Shown: positions 35,101 through 46,202, counted from the stretch's first letter. The stretch is 64,000 nt of DNA from Trachythela sp. YZ-2020 (GCA_016169945.1 JADLSH010000155.1:1805501-1869500); one strand, 5' to 3'. A program made the numbers and translations. The notes: generated by a model from the letters alone, not told the origin.

Positions 35101-35349
35101 CTATAATAAAAAATGGAATGATCACCTTACTGAAGGGGTAAAGAGATAGTGTGCTTACAGGCTGTGTGGTGATGCTATCGTGCTAGTTTACACAGCGACG
35201 ACAGCGTAAGTAAACAAAGAGATAGCCATGTGTCCCTAACTCAATATAAGTAGTGTCTTAATGTATTACAGTCTCTTAGTGTGTTGTGTGTGTATAACTT
35301 ACAGCTCCTAGTTACATCTTTCAATAAGTTGGAATTGTTTGCTAAATAT

Positions 35350-35463
35350 GATACCAAGCAAAGATACACGGTAAGGATAAAATAATTCACAGATTAGCCA
35401 TTGCCAATGATACCAAGCAAGCAAAGGCACCCAGTAAGGATAAGATAATTCACAGATTATCCA
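35350..35463. repeat. Two-copy tandem repeat, about 59 bp, in intron 2
   Basis: gataccaagcaaag at 35,350 recurs at 35,409, both copies running through taattcacagatta. The second copy is slightly diverged. Confidence 0.75.
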
Positions 35464-35590
35464 TCCACTCAAGTAAGTAATAACAACTATATTGATGAGA
35501 AAACAAGTTAAAATGTGTTTCAATAATCGTATTATAAAACAAAAAATCACGTAGGAAACTGCCATGGCCCATAGGAAGTTAATATCATAC

Positions 35591-35650
35591 CTTCATACGC
35601 AAAGTTTCTAGAGAATTCAGAGAGCGTGTGGGAACATCTTGCACATAAGT
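35591..35650 (-). CDS. Probable integrase gene exon 2
   Basis: 60 nt between ttaatatag and gtatga. In the frame that joins exon 3 through a split GAT codon it reads LCARCSHTLSEFSRNFAYE. This needs exon 1 to end with one spare base. Confidence 0.5.
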
Positions 35651-35842
35651 CTATATTAATGACAAACCAATAACATTTAAATAAACCAATAATGTTTATG
35701 GTTTATAAAGTGAATGATTTTTCTCCTGCATAAGTTACAAATAGAAGGAAAAATAATAATATACTAGTATCGTCTTGCGACTCTGCATCCACACAACATA
35801 GACAAGCAACAGTCCGATCGAACTAAATCGAGTTCTACACAC

Positions 35843-35926
35843 CTTATTTTTGCAGATTTTCGATTGAGGCTTTGTCGAAGAAACACCAGGACTGCCAGTG
35901 ACAGTGTCAGTTGCATATTTCGCCAT
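35843..35926 (-). CDS. Probable integrase gene exon 1 with start codon
   Basis: ATG at 35,926-35,924 begins MAKYATDTVTGSPGVSS and the exon ends at AAG before gtgtgt, or four bases later before gtagaa. The second donor gives the phase that exon 2 needs. The sequence upstream (35,930-36,110) is a possible 5' region; no TATA box was identified. Confidence 0.45.
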
Positions 35927-35929
35927 TTT

Positions 35930-36651
35930 AAAATTAAAAATATTTGAAAAATGCTGTGAAAATGCTTTAGAGAATACACGTGTTGCTGCAAGCATGAGGA
36001 GTTGCGAAATTTCTGACCGGAAGTCAATCATGCGCATCTCTGCGCATGAGCAGAACCACAAATGTCAGAAATTTCGAAAGCCAGAAATTTCGTGTCTCGC
36101 CTGTTTTCGCACGTAACTTTACAACCTTAAACCTTGAAAACATTACAGTCAAACAAGTCACACCTAGTTTGCTTACTCTACGTATAAAGGAAGTTGTAGA
36201 AAAGCAATTAAACTTTTGATAATTTGAGTCAAGTTAAGCTTTAAGGGGGGATTTTCCATCGCTCAGCTTGGGTATTGTAAGTACACAGGCGAGTTGACTA
36301 TATATGTCTGGATATATTTAGTATGTCTCGTTTTGTTAATGCGCATGCAGCTGGTAATATATTTGATTGACGTATTTGAGTCCAATTGAGTTCGATCATT
36401 GTTTTGAGGCCGAAAAGCTCGGCAGCTTCATCACACACTATATACACCCTATACTCTTATGACTAGAAGTTACTATCGCAAGGGAAATGCTGCCTATATA
36501 TAGCTATTTTCAGTACACAATATGTCATGCCATGCATTATGCATTTGTTATATGACTATATACTATTGAAGTCAAAGACATGGCTACACATTGTTTACCA
36601 GCATTTTGTCGAAATTTCGTATCGCCCTGGTTAAAGTCAGCAGAGACTGTT
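35930..36651. other. Unassigned, possible promoter side of the integrase gene
   Basis: Contains cagaaatttc/gaaatttc words near 36,010-36,095 in both orientations (ttgcgaaatttctgacc, atgtcagaaatttcg) that could form a hairpin. Otherwise nothing was recognised. Confidence 0.3.
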
Positions 36652-36885
36652 TCACTTCACAACCACATCATATACTGTTGGTCCAGGATTTTCCTCAACA
36701 TCATTTGCCATTCTGAACAACAGTGGAACATACACAATGTAGCATGACATTTGAGTAAATGACACTAAAGCTTGACTATGCTCTGCCAATTTTTGTGTTG
36801 GCAAATAAAGTATACACAAGTGAAATACTTGCACCAATATTATTAATACAGTGATGTTTATAACCAGCTGAAATAACGTCAACAT
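36652..36885 (-). CDS. Short ORF ending in a 2A-like motif
   Basis: 77 codons. Two hydrophobic stretches (residues about 3-28 and 45-57) precede NDVEENPGP at residues 61-69, then TVYDVVVK and stop. D-V/I-E-x-N-P-G-P is the 2A ribosome-skipping signature, where the chain is released before the last proline. Animal non-LTR retroelements and some other transposons carry such motifs near the N-terminus of an ORF, and a hydrophobic N-terminal part with 2A can act as a signal-like leader. Here the downstream protein is lost, so this is probably the leader of a degraded element. The DNA signature is at about 36,705-36,679. Confidence 0.55.
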   Translation of the reverse strand: MLTLFQLVINITVLIILVQVFHLCILYLPTQKLAEHSQALVSFTQMSCYIVYVPLLFRMANDVEENPGPTVYDVVVK

Positions 36886-36889
36886 TATA

Positions 36890-36990
36890 TAACTAAGTGG
36901 CCGATTACATGGACGGCTAAGCGAGACAACTTTGCAATTACGATTACATGGACCGGGCTAGCCCAGTAAACCGGGGTGAAATAAACTCAT
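36890..36990. repeat. Small repeat with duplicated GATTACATGGAC
   Basis: gattacatggac occurs at about 36,903 and 36,940 with ggctaagcgagac and gggctagcccag between and after. The layout suggests a MITE fragment. It lies just beyond the BEL element's 3' coding end. Confidence 0.45.
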
Positions 36991-37004
36991 TAATCCTCAT
37001 ATTT

Positions 37005-38068
37005 TCAACTGTTGAATAATCGTTGCTTTATATTAATTGAATGTGATTCCTTGGTACGCACCTTTGCAACTCTTACTTCTCCATCTTTCCAAGTAACTAA
37101 CTCTTCAATAACACCCAACGACCACTTTCCTCGCTTCTTCTCATCATCCGCAATGATTATAACATCTCCAATTCTCGGTGTAGGTGCACTTTTGCTCTTC
37201 TTTGTACGATGTCTCTCGCGCAGACTCCTAAAATATTCTCTGGACCATCTTTTGCATACTGCTTCTTTGCACTTCAAAAGATGTTTGGCACGTCTTCGCA
37301 AATCGCCTTCCTCGATATGACGATGTTCTAGCTCAGGTAGAATGTTGCTATTTGCGAACAGTAGGGAGTTGGAAGTCAACACTGGAAATTGCAAGTCATC
37401 CTCAACATAGCTCAAAGGGCGGTTGTTTAGTGTTACCTCGACATCTAGGAGAACTTCCTCCAACTCTTTCCATTTCAACATACCCTTTCCAATGCATTTT
37501 CTAAGAGCAGATTTCACCAACCCTACCATGCGTTCAAATTGTCCACCCCACCAAGGGGCACGACTGAGAATAAATTGCCATAGAATCTGTTTCTTGCCTA
37601 AATAGTCCTGAAACCTTTCGTCATTTCCCACCAATCGGATCCACTTTGCTGCAGTGACGAACGTCCCACCGTTGTCAGAATATATTCTCTCGGGCCTTCC
37701 CCTCCGTACTATAAACCGTTTCAGGCTCAACAAGAATTCAGTTGTCGTCGGGTTGGGTAGAAGATCAATCATTATCCCTCTTGTTAAAATACAGGCATAA
37801 AGGAGAATATGCGCCTTTCCTTCTCGGTTCTTAGCTGTTCGATATTGTAAGGGTCCAGCAAAATCCACGCCGATTATTTGATAAGCATTCTTTCCTTGTG
37901 TGCGCGTAGTGGGTAATATGCAGTAGCTGTCAATCTCTTGCATCCGTAACAACGTTTCCTAACTTTCTTAACGAGCCGCCTCAGTCGGGGAATCCAATAA
38001 CGTGTTCGAACGTGTGCCATTGTTAAGCCGACTCCACCATGTAATGTAAGTTGATGTGCTTCTTCCAC
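37005..38068 (-). pseudogene. BEL/Pao integrase and C-terminal domain
   Basis: The core is one open frame of 315 codons (37,952-37,005). It has VDFAGP with the first Asp, IYSDNGGTF with the second, and WWGGQFERMVGLVKSALRK with the Glu. A C-terminal module then ends in GDVIIIADDEKKRGKWSLG, typical of the DUF5641 tail of Pao integrases. The N-terminal zinc-binding part (HLTLHGG-like HQLTLHGGVGLT, CYGCKR) is in a different frame at 38,068-37,874, so one frameshift separates them near 37,930. Confidence 0.85.
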
Positions 38069-38282
38069 GATTCTTTGTGCAATTAGATGGTCATCATGGA
38101 TGCAGATTGGATACTCACCTTGCGTGCGGCCACGGCATTCTAACAGCCTATCTTTGTCCGGCTGTTAGTTCAAAGTTACGCGATCAATCTCAAGGTCGCA
38201 AGTTTTCTGAGCTCTCTGAACGTAGAACTGACGCTATCGGTCAATTTCTCTGGTGGTCAACGGTCCAACCATGCAAGATCCT

Positions 38283-39260
38283 CTAACGTCCTCGAACGGC
38301 ATTATTCGCAAATCTACGCATCCAGGCACACACGCGAAGAGCTTTCTGCAATGGAAACTTCTCCAACACATCATCAGCTTCATTACCATCGTTGACTGCA
38401 ACAGCGAAAACACTTTTCACCAGTTTGGCTTCAGCATTACGTTCGATAGAGGGTTGAGGCACGATGTCTTCTGGCCAACATTTCGGGTTTCTAAGACATT
38501 TCGGTCCACGCCACCACAACTCTGCATCACTCAAGCCACCTGCTCTACTCGCACGATCCACCGGGGTTTTGTTAGTTGGTACATGTCTCCAAATGATATC
38601 TTGGTGGTCATTGATCTTCTTAACACGATTCGCTACAAATTGTCTGTAATCGCCATTTCCCTTGATCCAGTGCAGGACCACGGAGCTGCAGACCAACAGT
38701 GACTAGTTTCGACAGGCAATCCATTCAACGCTTCTCTCACATTCACAACAAGGTTGCTGGCCAGATATGCTGCTACCAACTCCAACCGAGGCATAGTTCG
38801 TTCTCGCTTAGGTAGTCTAGCTCTTGCTGCCGCCAAGCCTTGGTTTGTGCCTGATGCTTGCTCGACAACTGCGTACACACAAGCTGCTACCCCATTTTTA
38901 CTGGCGTCTCCAAACGAGTGTAGCTTGATGCTTTCAATCGGCTCTCTATGGGCTGCTAACGATCTTGGAACTTCGACATGAGCCGGAAGAACATTCTCCC
39001 ACCGATTCCACTCTTCGCTCAGATTATCAGGCATTGGTTCATCCGAAGCTCGTTTTGTATCACATGTGGTCCGGTATATCAGCTTCCCACGCAACGATAA
39101 TGGCGAAACAAACCCCAATGGATCATGTGCTTTAGCAAGTTTAGCTAAAACACGTCGTTTGGTTTTCACCGTCTCTTCCGTTGGGAGAGTTACATATATC
39201 GTATCGGATTATTTTGACCATTCAAGACCGAGTAGTTTGCAGCCTCTCCTGTCGGAAGCC
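38283..39260 (-). pseudogene. BEL/Pao connection and RNase H region
   Basis: Two frames overlap. 39,169-38,633 has AHDPLGFVSPLSLRGK, LHSFGDASKNGVAACVYA and MPRLELVAAYLA. 38,696-38,283 has VLHWIKGNGDYRQFVANRV, IIWRHVPTNKTPVDRASRAG and ELWWRGP. They correspond to the Pao RNase H domain, broken by a frameshift near 38,660. Further upstream the sequence to about 39,260 is in yet another frame. Confidence 0.8.
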
Positions 39261-39286
39261 CCCAACTGATGTTTTGCATAGGTTGA

Positions 39287-40190
39287 TTATTCTTCAGCCA
39301 GGTAATCAGAGTCCAATTCAATCTCATTTGAGTGCCATTTATGAAGGTTAAAGCAACCTTCTTTGAACATTTCTGTTACTTTCTCTTTGAACTCACGAAC
39401 TTCTGCTACTGTTGTAGATCCGGAGATCAAGTCGTCAACGTACAGTTCCTCTCGAAGTTTAGCTACAATGTCCGGTTCTTGATCCTCCCAGGTGCTCAGC
39501 TGCATGTCAAGAACTCCCCCTAGCAAGAATGGGGAGGGAGCTAGACCAAAGGGCACTCTAGAAAATCTCAATATTTCAATCTCAGACTGTCCATTTTTTT
39601 TCCAATGGAAGCGGAGCGAGAGCATCACAATCTAGTTCTCGATACCGTACTCGAATTTGCAAAAATGCTTTCTGCAAATCACCGTTTAGTGCTACCGAAT
39701 GAAAACGTCCTCTCACCAATACGTTCCAAAGCTTATTTGTCAGACTGGAGACAATTCTAAGTTTGGTTGATTCTGAGTCAGTTCGCACAACTGGCTTATG
39801 GGGGATGTAGAACTCTCTACCCTCACTGGTATTAGTTGCACTTTCGATGATCCCTTCTGCCCGTTGCTCCTGAAGAATCTGGTCATACGTAGGTCTCAGT
39901 CCCTCACGATCAAGTCTACTGGTTAAAGTTTCTAGTCGACGTAAGCTGCCAGCTCGGTTGTTCGGCAATGGGGAGTGGTTTCCACGCCATGGTAGCCCAG
40001 TCCCATATCATCCGGTTTGGTCTCGGGTGAGTTGCTCCTTGAACTCGTCGTAAACAACATTCTGACCGTTGTTTGATCGATCTTCCAAACCCAAGACATC
40101 AAGCCTACATAGTTTTTCATATTCAGCTGGAGACGTCTGAGCTACAAGCATGCTTGACACATCCACCGATTCCTTGCCTGGGGACATCAT
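39287..40190 (-). pseudogene. BEL/Pao reverse transcriptase
   Basis: Frames 39,968-39,582 and 39,628-39,287 together hold NNRAGSLRRLETLTSRL, GREFYIPHKPVVR, ALNGDLQKAFLQI (first catalytic Asp), RVPFGLAPSPFLLGG and ELYVDDLISG (catalytic YVDD). Between KLRIV and the LWNVLV motif the usual YDAS segment is missing, a deletion of perhaps 25-30 residues. The linker from the protease (SVDVSSM, VLGLEDRS, YDEFKEQLTR) is in another frame at 40,190-40,008. Confidence 0.82.
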
Positions 40191-40850
40191 AGTCCAACCA
40201 AACCGAGTTAAACTCAGCCACAGGTGAACCTGGAAGTCCGACTTTAGGTGGTTTCTCTGTCTTCAGCTTCACGAACTCGCTTTCCCCCAGGATGATATTA
40301 ACTGGAAGTTTATCTTTAGCATCGTGGTCTTTCACGGTGACTCCTTCCATATGCGCATTGTTCTTAATGATCTCTTCATATCTTGGGTTATCTAAAGTCA
40401 ATAGTTCGTTCTTGTTAACTTTAGTTACTTCCACCGATAAGGAAAATTCACGTGCAAGTCCCCTGATCTGAATAGTTGATAGTTCCACCTCTCTCGTTGT
40501 CGTCCCGAGCATCATGTCAATCTTCCTTATTTCTTTCTTGCACATTATTTTAGGAATCTAATCAGACAGACTGATCTAATAGTGCAGCCAATGCATACGA
40601 GCTGCCTACACCCGTGTCTAATAGAGCCCGACACTTAAGTCCATCAACTTATACAATTACCACTGGATGAATGACATTGGTACTACTACTAACACCAAGG
40701 AACTGTTCTGTCTGATCACAAATTGAAGTGCGATGTCTCCTGTGATATTTTTGACATCCTAGCTTACTTTTGCAATCGCTAGCACGGTGCTAAGCCCCAG
40801 TAGAATTGAAGCACTGTCCCTTTCTTGCAAGAATTTTCTTTCGTTTATCC
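40123..40850 (-). pseudogene. BEL/Pao zinc knuckle and aspartyl protease
   Basis: In 40,850-40,560 the broken frame shows HRASDCKSKLGCQKYHRR (knuckle) and CRALLDTGVGSSYA, with the LDTG protease site. The frame at 40,545-40,123 continues with VELSTIQIRGLAREFSLSVE and LPVNIILGESEFVKLKTEKP, the DUF1758-like protease remainder. Stops and shifts separate the parts. Confidence 0.75.
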
Positions 40851-41228
40851 CTTTATGTGAACTTTCTTCACATTAAACACATTCTGGTCGCCGCGATTTC
40901 TGTTCACCATCTTCAGTGTTGTAGAACCTAGAGTGACTCTTTCCCTTCCAACCACGGGGTTGTTTCTCAAGTTTCTCTTCAACCGGATTGATTCACGCCA
41001 TGTTTTTAAGGCTTTTAGGAGGTCTTCCAACCCCCAGTTTCGCCAGTTCTCCTTTCCATAAACAAGATCAGCTTTTATACTTTTCAATTTATCCAGTGTT
41101 TCCCGAACATTTCCTTTCACATCAGCCAATTTATCAAGGCTATCAAGACTCTGAACATTGTACCTAAGCTGTTTGTAAAAATCATTAATTTTTACTATGT
41201 CCTTGCCATTAATAACTGGTAAGCTCAT
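40845..41228 (-). pseudogene. BEL/Pao Gag, DUF1759-type
   Basis: Starting from ATG at 41,228 (MSLPVINGKDIVKINDFYKQ), the protein has the helical DFYKQLRYNVQSLDSLDKL and WGLEDLLKALKTWRE segments. These are characteristic of the retropepsin-linked Gag domain of Pao elements. The open frame extends upstream to 41,432, but the family match begins at this Met. It ends before the zinc knuckle. Confidence 0.75.
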
Positions 41229-41420
41229 AATCACACTCACTTTAATGTAAACCCGTTTATTTAACCTCTTAAATTTTAATAAAACCCTTGTAAACTCAAC
41301 AGTCACGTTTTTTTCCCATCGCCATCTTGGAATCACAATAATGTTCTTACATAAAGTAAATGTACATATCAGCCCGTAAACAGGCGATAATGCGTCCAGG
41401 TTTAACCCCAATCCCCAACA

Positions 41421-41562
41421 AGGACTGTCCACATAGGGGTTTATTCACTATTGCCCCTTGGTCAGGTTAAGGACTGCCCATATGGGTCTAGCGCCCTGGG
41501 TCAGGTTATTAAGGAATGTCCATAGGGGTTTCATTCCCCTTGGTCAGGTTAAGGACTGTCCA
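41421..41562. repeat. Three-to-four-copy minisatellite, 41-49-bp unit
   Basis: Units start aggactgtcc (41,421), aggactgccc (41,470), aggaatgtcc (41,511) and aggactgtcc (41,551), each ending in ttggtcaggtta or close to it. It lies at the Gag side of the BEL element and may be in its untranslated leader. Confidence 0.75.
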
Positions 41563-42473
41563 AGTTTTTCTTGGTTACGGGTCGTCAGGGAATAGCTACC
41601 GCTGGCAAGGCTCTGCTTTTTGGTCAGAGCATTCAGTTCAGTCATCAGTTCAGCTTAAGGTGTGACGTGAGTAGGGATGATGTTTGTCATAATATGAGTC
41701 TTCACACTCCAGAACCCCTTCTCCCACAAAATATGTTTTGTTTGAATTGTGTTTTGATAAATATGGTTTTATATCAACAGCTTGGGTCATTAACAGTGCA
41801 AACTTTGTGTTCTTCTACAGTTCAGCTGTTATCTTCGCGCTAATATATATAGTGAACAAGATATATTCTCAGTAGGCGTTGAAACCACACTGTACAAACA
41901 GTTTTAATAGTCTGACGAAACAATATACGATGGTTTTTGATATTTTATCAGTCAAGCTTAATATCAAGCTCAGTACAATCAACATCTGTGACAAACGTAC
42001 ATGCAAGCTCAAGTTTCACCAAACAGACTAACAAAAATTCCTTTGGTGCATGTCACGTGCTGATATAGAACTGTATTATATTTATTATTTGCTTATTTTG
42101 CTGGACCATTTATGGATAAAGATATTGACCGTGCATGCTAATAACGTACACAGAGATCTTAATTCTTTACCATGCGTAAACCGAGTTCAATACAGTAATT
42201 GTGCAGTTTCATGCAGTCATATATATTATTTCAAATGTTTATACAGTAACGTTAGTTACTGCTAAACGTCCAATGTATATGCAATGCACTGAAGTCTACC
42301 TATGGACATTTTTAGCGATGACAGATGGCCGGTCCAATGTCCTTAAGCTGGCCCACAAGAAACGTCATATGAATGTTGGGAAGAGGAGGGGGTAATGGGG
42401 TTGGCGGCTGTGGCGTCTCTCTGTGAAATATCGTGGAAATTCTTTACATTTCGGAATCATCAAACTCGATATT
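41563..42473. other. Unassigned DNA upstream of the BEL element
   Basis: The 5' LTR would be expected here, but no matching copy was seen on the other side. Short frames are without domains. Confidence 0.3.
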
Positions 42474-42474
42474 T

Positions 42475-43001
42475 GAGGCTCTGTCCACACTAATCCGTTT
42501 TCGAATCCCTCCATTTTTGATATTTCGAAAACGCATACAAATATCTACGTTCACACTAACGTTTTCGGATTGACTTCTTCGTAAAATATGAATATGGTCG
42601 CGAGACAACAAGACCTGGAAAATGTCCACAGAGAAAGAGGCAAATCCTTACGTATTAATTGTTCGTCGAGGCTTGGTAAGCTATTGCTTCCAGATTAATA
42701 ATTCAGCAAAATCAGAGGAAACAACTACGAACACAACACGTTTGCTTTGCCACGCATGATGGGATCACGACGTCAGGATTTTTGAAAACCTTCGTTTTCG
42801 CCGGTCCACACTATTCCCAAACGTCTCCGTTTCAGGAAGTCTCCACTTTCAAAGCCGTTTCCGGAAAGCTTCGTTTTCATGGATGAAGGTATTCGTTTCC
42901 ATCGTATAACTGCGGAAGATCGATGAATAACGCGTACAAAACAATGCGTTTTCGTCGAAAACGGGTTTCCAATGTAAAAGAATCAGTGTGCACGGGGCCT
43001 G
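42475..43001. mobile_element. About 527-bp MITE, hAT-like
   Basis: Ends are imperfect inverted repeats: gaggctctgtccacactaat on the left, and on the right the inverse of caggccccgtgcacactgat. Subterminal cgttttcg/cgaaaacg words occur many times in both orientations. Repeated tetra- to octamers inside the ends are usual for hAT transposase sites. No clear 8-bp duplication is visible. Confidence 0.65.
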
Positions 43002-43269
43002 AAAACGTTAGGGTGTTACAGTAGTTTCGCAGTGTTTACGTGTACAATAACATCTCCCAAACTATGTGTGACATTCTAACTGGGGAGGGTAAATCATTTG
43101 CAAAAAGGATAAATAACAGGGGTCCAAGTACATGCATCCCTGGTGAACCGACTCCAGTTGTAACTGACAATTTCAGACGACTTTCCTTTAAACATTGTGC
43201 ATTGCGATCTGTCACAAGTTAAAACTCAAATTTGCTAATGTACTTGCATGGATGAGCACTTGTTGATCT
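43002..43269. other. Unassigned sequence
   Basis: Nothing recognised. Confidence 0.3.
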
Positions 43270-43605
43270 TTACAGTAATTTAGTCATTACGTTACTCAGA
43301 CCATGAGTGAAACATGCTGGCCAATGCAGTTTCGCATGAGAAAAATTTCGGAAGCCAGATTGACAATTAAGTAAAAGATGATGATGCTTTAATAATTTGG
43401 ACAAATGATTATGAATCTCCCTTTCAAGGATTTTCGCCAAAGTTGATACTAATCGAGATTGGTCGAAAATCAGCCCAAGTTCCTGAGTACTTCCCTTCTT
43501 GTGTATAAGAATAACTTCAGCTGTTTTCCACTCTTCAGGAAATATTTCTGTAAGAAGTAAGAAGAGGTAGATGAACAAACTTGTTTTATAGGATAAAGCG
43601 ACCAA
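43270..43605 (-). pseudogene. LINE reverse transcriptase fragment
   Basis: The frame contains FPEEWKTAEVILIHKKGS, then LVSTLAKILEREIHNHL and LLLNCQSGFRN, i.e. the W(K)...P.(H)KKG, (S)V..K..E and Q.GFR blocks of non-LTR RTs. The expected YRP segment between them is scrambled, so a frameshift pair is likely. The YADD motif is absent. Confidence 0.75.
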
Positions 43606-43745
43606 TCAAACTACAGCTAGCGTTGTAACAATAGAAACAAAATCTCAAAACCATATTAAGAAGTCTATTATATATAGATAGCGAGTAATTGAAACCGACC
43701 ATGCATAAACTTGACAACTCCAAAGTTAATTTTACCATCTTTAAT

Positions 43746-46193
43746 CAGCCTGGTACCCAGGCGCTTTTAAGGAAAAGAATAAAAATCGCATTCAGCTAAT
43801 TTATAGGGATCAGTGGCTAAGCTGAGCGAGCGCGCGGGAGTGCTTGGGGAGTTCGCGACGAAGCAATGTAGCGCCTGGCAGAAAATGACCGATTTCTGGA
43901 CAATTTCGACCAATTTCTGGACAATCGTATATAATTAACTTCTGAATTCGTTCATGTTTGACCTATTTTGCTTCTTGTAACTTGTACTTGATGCTACCTT
44001 GCATAATCGGCAGGAATCTCTCCAAGAATTGTCTTTTGAAGGTAAAATTTTATAAATTTCGGTACACACCGGCGTGAGTGTATATAGTATATAAAAGCAA
44101 TGTGTTCTTGGTTTTATTTTTGTCCTTTGTTTTGACTTTGGAATCCCTAATTTGGCTTACTTTAAGATAAACATTGTAATACAAAATTGTTTTGATAGTA
44201 TCCTCAACAGACCTCGCGTTCTAGTGCTGAACTAGATCTTTCGGACAATTGAATGTTCAAATGAATGTTTGTGGTTCATATTAATATATTTCTGACTATA
44301 AAGATGTCACTATGTCAGTTTTGAACTTTTGATTAATTAGCATCAATGGCAATGCAATGTATTTGTCTCCTGTTTAAATTTGTTTTCCAGATCCTAGATC
44401 CCTTCAACCAGGAAAACATTTTTAACACCAGTAGACATGAAAATATATATTGTTTAAATACATGTTTAAATACATGGATATTGACTGAAGTAGGGTTACA
44501 AAGAGCATCCGAAAATAACCAGTATATTCATGAGGTAAGGTCACATAAACTGCCAACAGGCTATATTCCTACCAACTTGCAGAAGTGGCATGGATATTGT
44601 TTAAAATAGTTGTCGGCTTGAGATGTATGTATATTAATCATATGACGCCTTTGTTGTTTTGACACACAGTCACATTCGTAGTGAATATCAAGGTAGGATG
44701 TCTTTACATGGCTTACGTAGAGAAAAACAATGACCTTTTGCAAAGGTAACCCTACCTCTAGCATCCTAACACACAATAAACTATAGGGTTACTCGTTACC
44801 AGGGTAACCTTGTGGCTAGGATCACCCTATTGTCATGTAAACAGCCCATGGGTCAAACAGTGTGCTTTGTGATCTTTTTAGCTTACAATCTGTCCAGTTT
44901 CCAGTGTGATGAGAGAAGGAATAAGTTGTCAACTGAGCTGGAACATGTTGCTGAGTATTGATGAAGACTCAAATATTTATGTGAAACAGTCTTTGTGATG
45001 GATTTGCTTGATTTGAAATCCAACAAGAAGAACATTCTCACTCGAACAGTTTATAAAGCATGTTTTCCAGGTCCAACAACACAGAAATAAATTATTGAAT
45101 GTGAACAATTTGTAAAATTATTCTGTCTACATGCCATAGCAAAAAAATGAAAAGTCTATTTCTAGCTAGTATAAATTGAATGTTTGTAGCATAATGCATT
45201 ATAATTTTTGTAGAAATCATTATTATGGCTCTGGTCTGCATAATAAGTAGACAGTAAATTAGGGTGTTAATATATAGTATGAGATTTTGAGGTGATTAAT
45301 ACAATAACAAACCTGAGAAAACTGAAAAATGGATATACAGTAATAGCCCAGCTATTTCAATGTCTTGTTTGAATGTTATTTGCGGAACTTTTTTAGAGCC
45401 TGATAAAATTATCTTTCAGGGACCCTGGGGAAAGAATAGCATGGCCCCATTGGTCATTGAAATCGGAATGTGAAAGACAAACCACAGAGTCCTGCCCTCC
45501 ATATAGGAGTAGCCCTAGAATGTTTTAAACATAGCATGAATTCATTACAATTTGAGTATGAGAAATGATCGATGGTCTATAGGTACCACTGCTGTCAAAT
45601 CACAGTGTGTGTGTGCAATTTTAATAGGTACTAATCTTTCTGTGAAAACAAATGGCAGAAAGCACATGCATGGAATAATTCAGTGAGCATAAAACAGAAA
45701 TTCTGTTGTTAGAAAACCAAATTAATGATATTCAGATGGGATTTGAGATTACATTAGCCAGGACACTGGCAGGAAAGTACAATTTTAACCTATAACAATA
45801 TTAAAATAAATTGCAAATTATCAGTATTGCATTGGTTTTAATGTTTTATTATTTAATACGTAAAAAATATATGAAACTGAAAGTACACTAAAATGCTTTT
45901 TGTTTTCCAGAAAAAACTATTTTCGCAGTGCATTCATCATTTGGACACAAAATATTTCCTGAACATACAACACTGTGTATAAATCTTTCAGTTTGCGACG
46001 ACCAATTGCAAGATTTTCTCATTTGCATTCATTGATATTAAAAATCACTGCCACCATCTTTAATACATTTTCTGCCAGGCGCTTCCTTCGTCGAGGCCTC
46101 CCCAACTACCCCCGCGCGCTCGCACAGCTTAGCCACTGATCTCAATAAATAGGCCGAATGCGATTTTTTTTCTTTTCCTTGGGTACAAGGCTG
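43746..46193. mobile_element. 2,448-bp element with about 130-150-bp TIRs and 9-bp target duplication
   Basis: ATCTTTAAT lies at 43,737-43,745 and exactly again at 46,194-46,202. Between them the ends cagcctggtaccc (43,746) and gggtacaaggctg (46,181-46,193) begin a long diverged inverted repeat. Left, to about 43,897, it shares gcattcagctaattta, tcagtggctaagct, agcgcgcgggag and gcctggcagaaaatg with the inverse at about 46,065-46,193. No transposase frame is inside. TIR length and a 9-bp duplication fit a non-autonomous Mutator-like element (inference). The interior is AT-rich; the frame at 44,346-44,609 has no recognisable domain. Confidence 0.85.
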
Positions 46194-46202
46194 ATCTTTA
46201 AT

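Larger units (their letters stand above)
30936..35926 (-). pseudogene. Intron-containing Ty3-type integrase gene (GIN1/Ginger-like), interrupted
   Basis: Eight exons can be followed on the minus strand: 35,926-~35,840; 35,650-35,591; 35,100-~35,003; ~34,794-34,668; 34,583-34,512; 34,372-34,225 continued at 31,753-31,668; 31,449-31,327; 31,151-30,936. Exons 5, 7 and 8 have lengths divisible by three with AG acceptors and GT donors in phase 0. The protein has an H2C2 zinc finger split over exons 4-5 (HGNGTAGGHMG, CPQCQK). The DDE core has the first Asp in VGIDFIG, the second in ILSDQGKEF, and the Glu in TNGQDERANGTLER. Multi-exon integrases of this kind are known as GIN1-type domesticated genes and as Ginger DNA transposons; which applies is not decided. 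A 2,462-bp TIR element splits exon 6, so this copy is probably dead. No terminal exon or element ends were found. Confidence 0.75.
37005..41432 (-). mobile_element. BEL/Pao LTR retrotransposon remnant
   Basis: Minus-strand order from high to low coordinates is Gag, zinc knuckle, protease, reverse transcriptase, RNase H, integrase and a C-terminal tail, which is the BEL/Pao order. Several frameshifts and one internal RT deletion make it inactive. I could not find matching LTRs beyond 41,432 or below 37,005, so the ends are either lost or too diverged to see by eye. Confidence 0.85.

Noticed and set aside
36000..42000. LTRs for the BEL/Pao element
   Set aside because: I compared the flanks by eye and found no matching direct repeat. 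A computed alignment of 36,000-37,005 with 41,400-42,500 would settle it.
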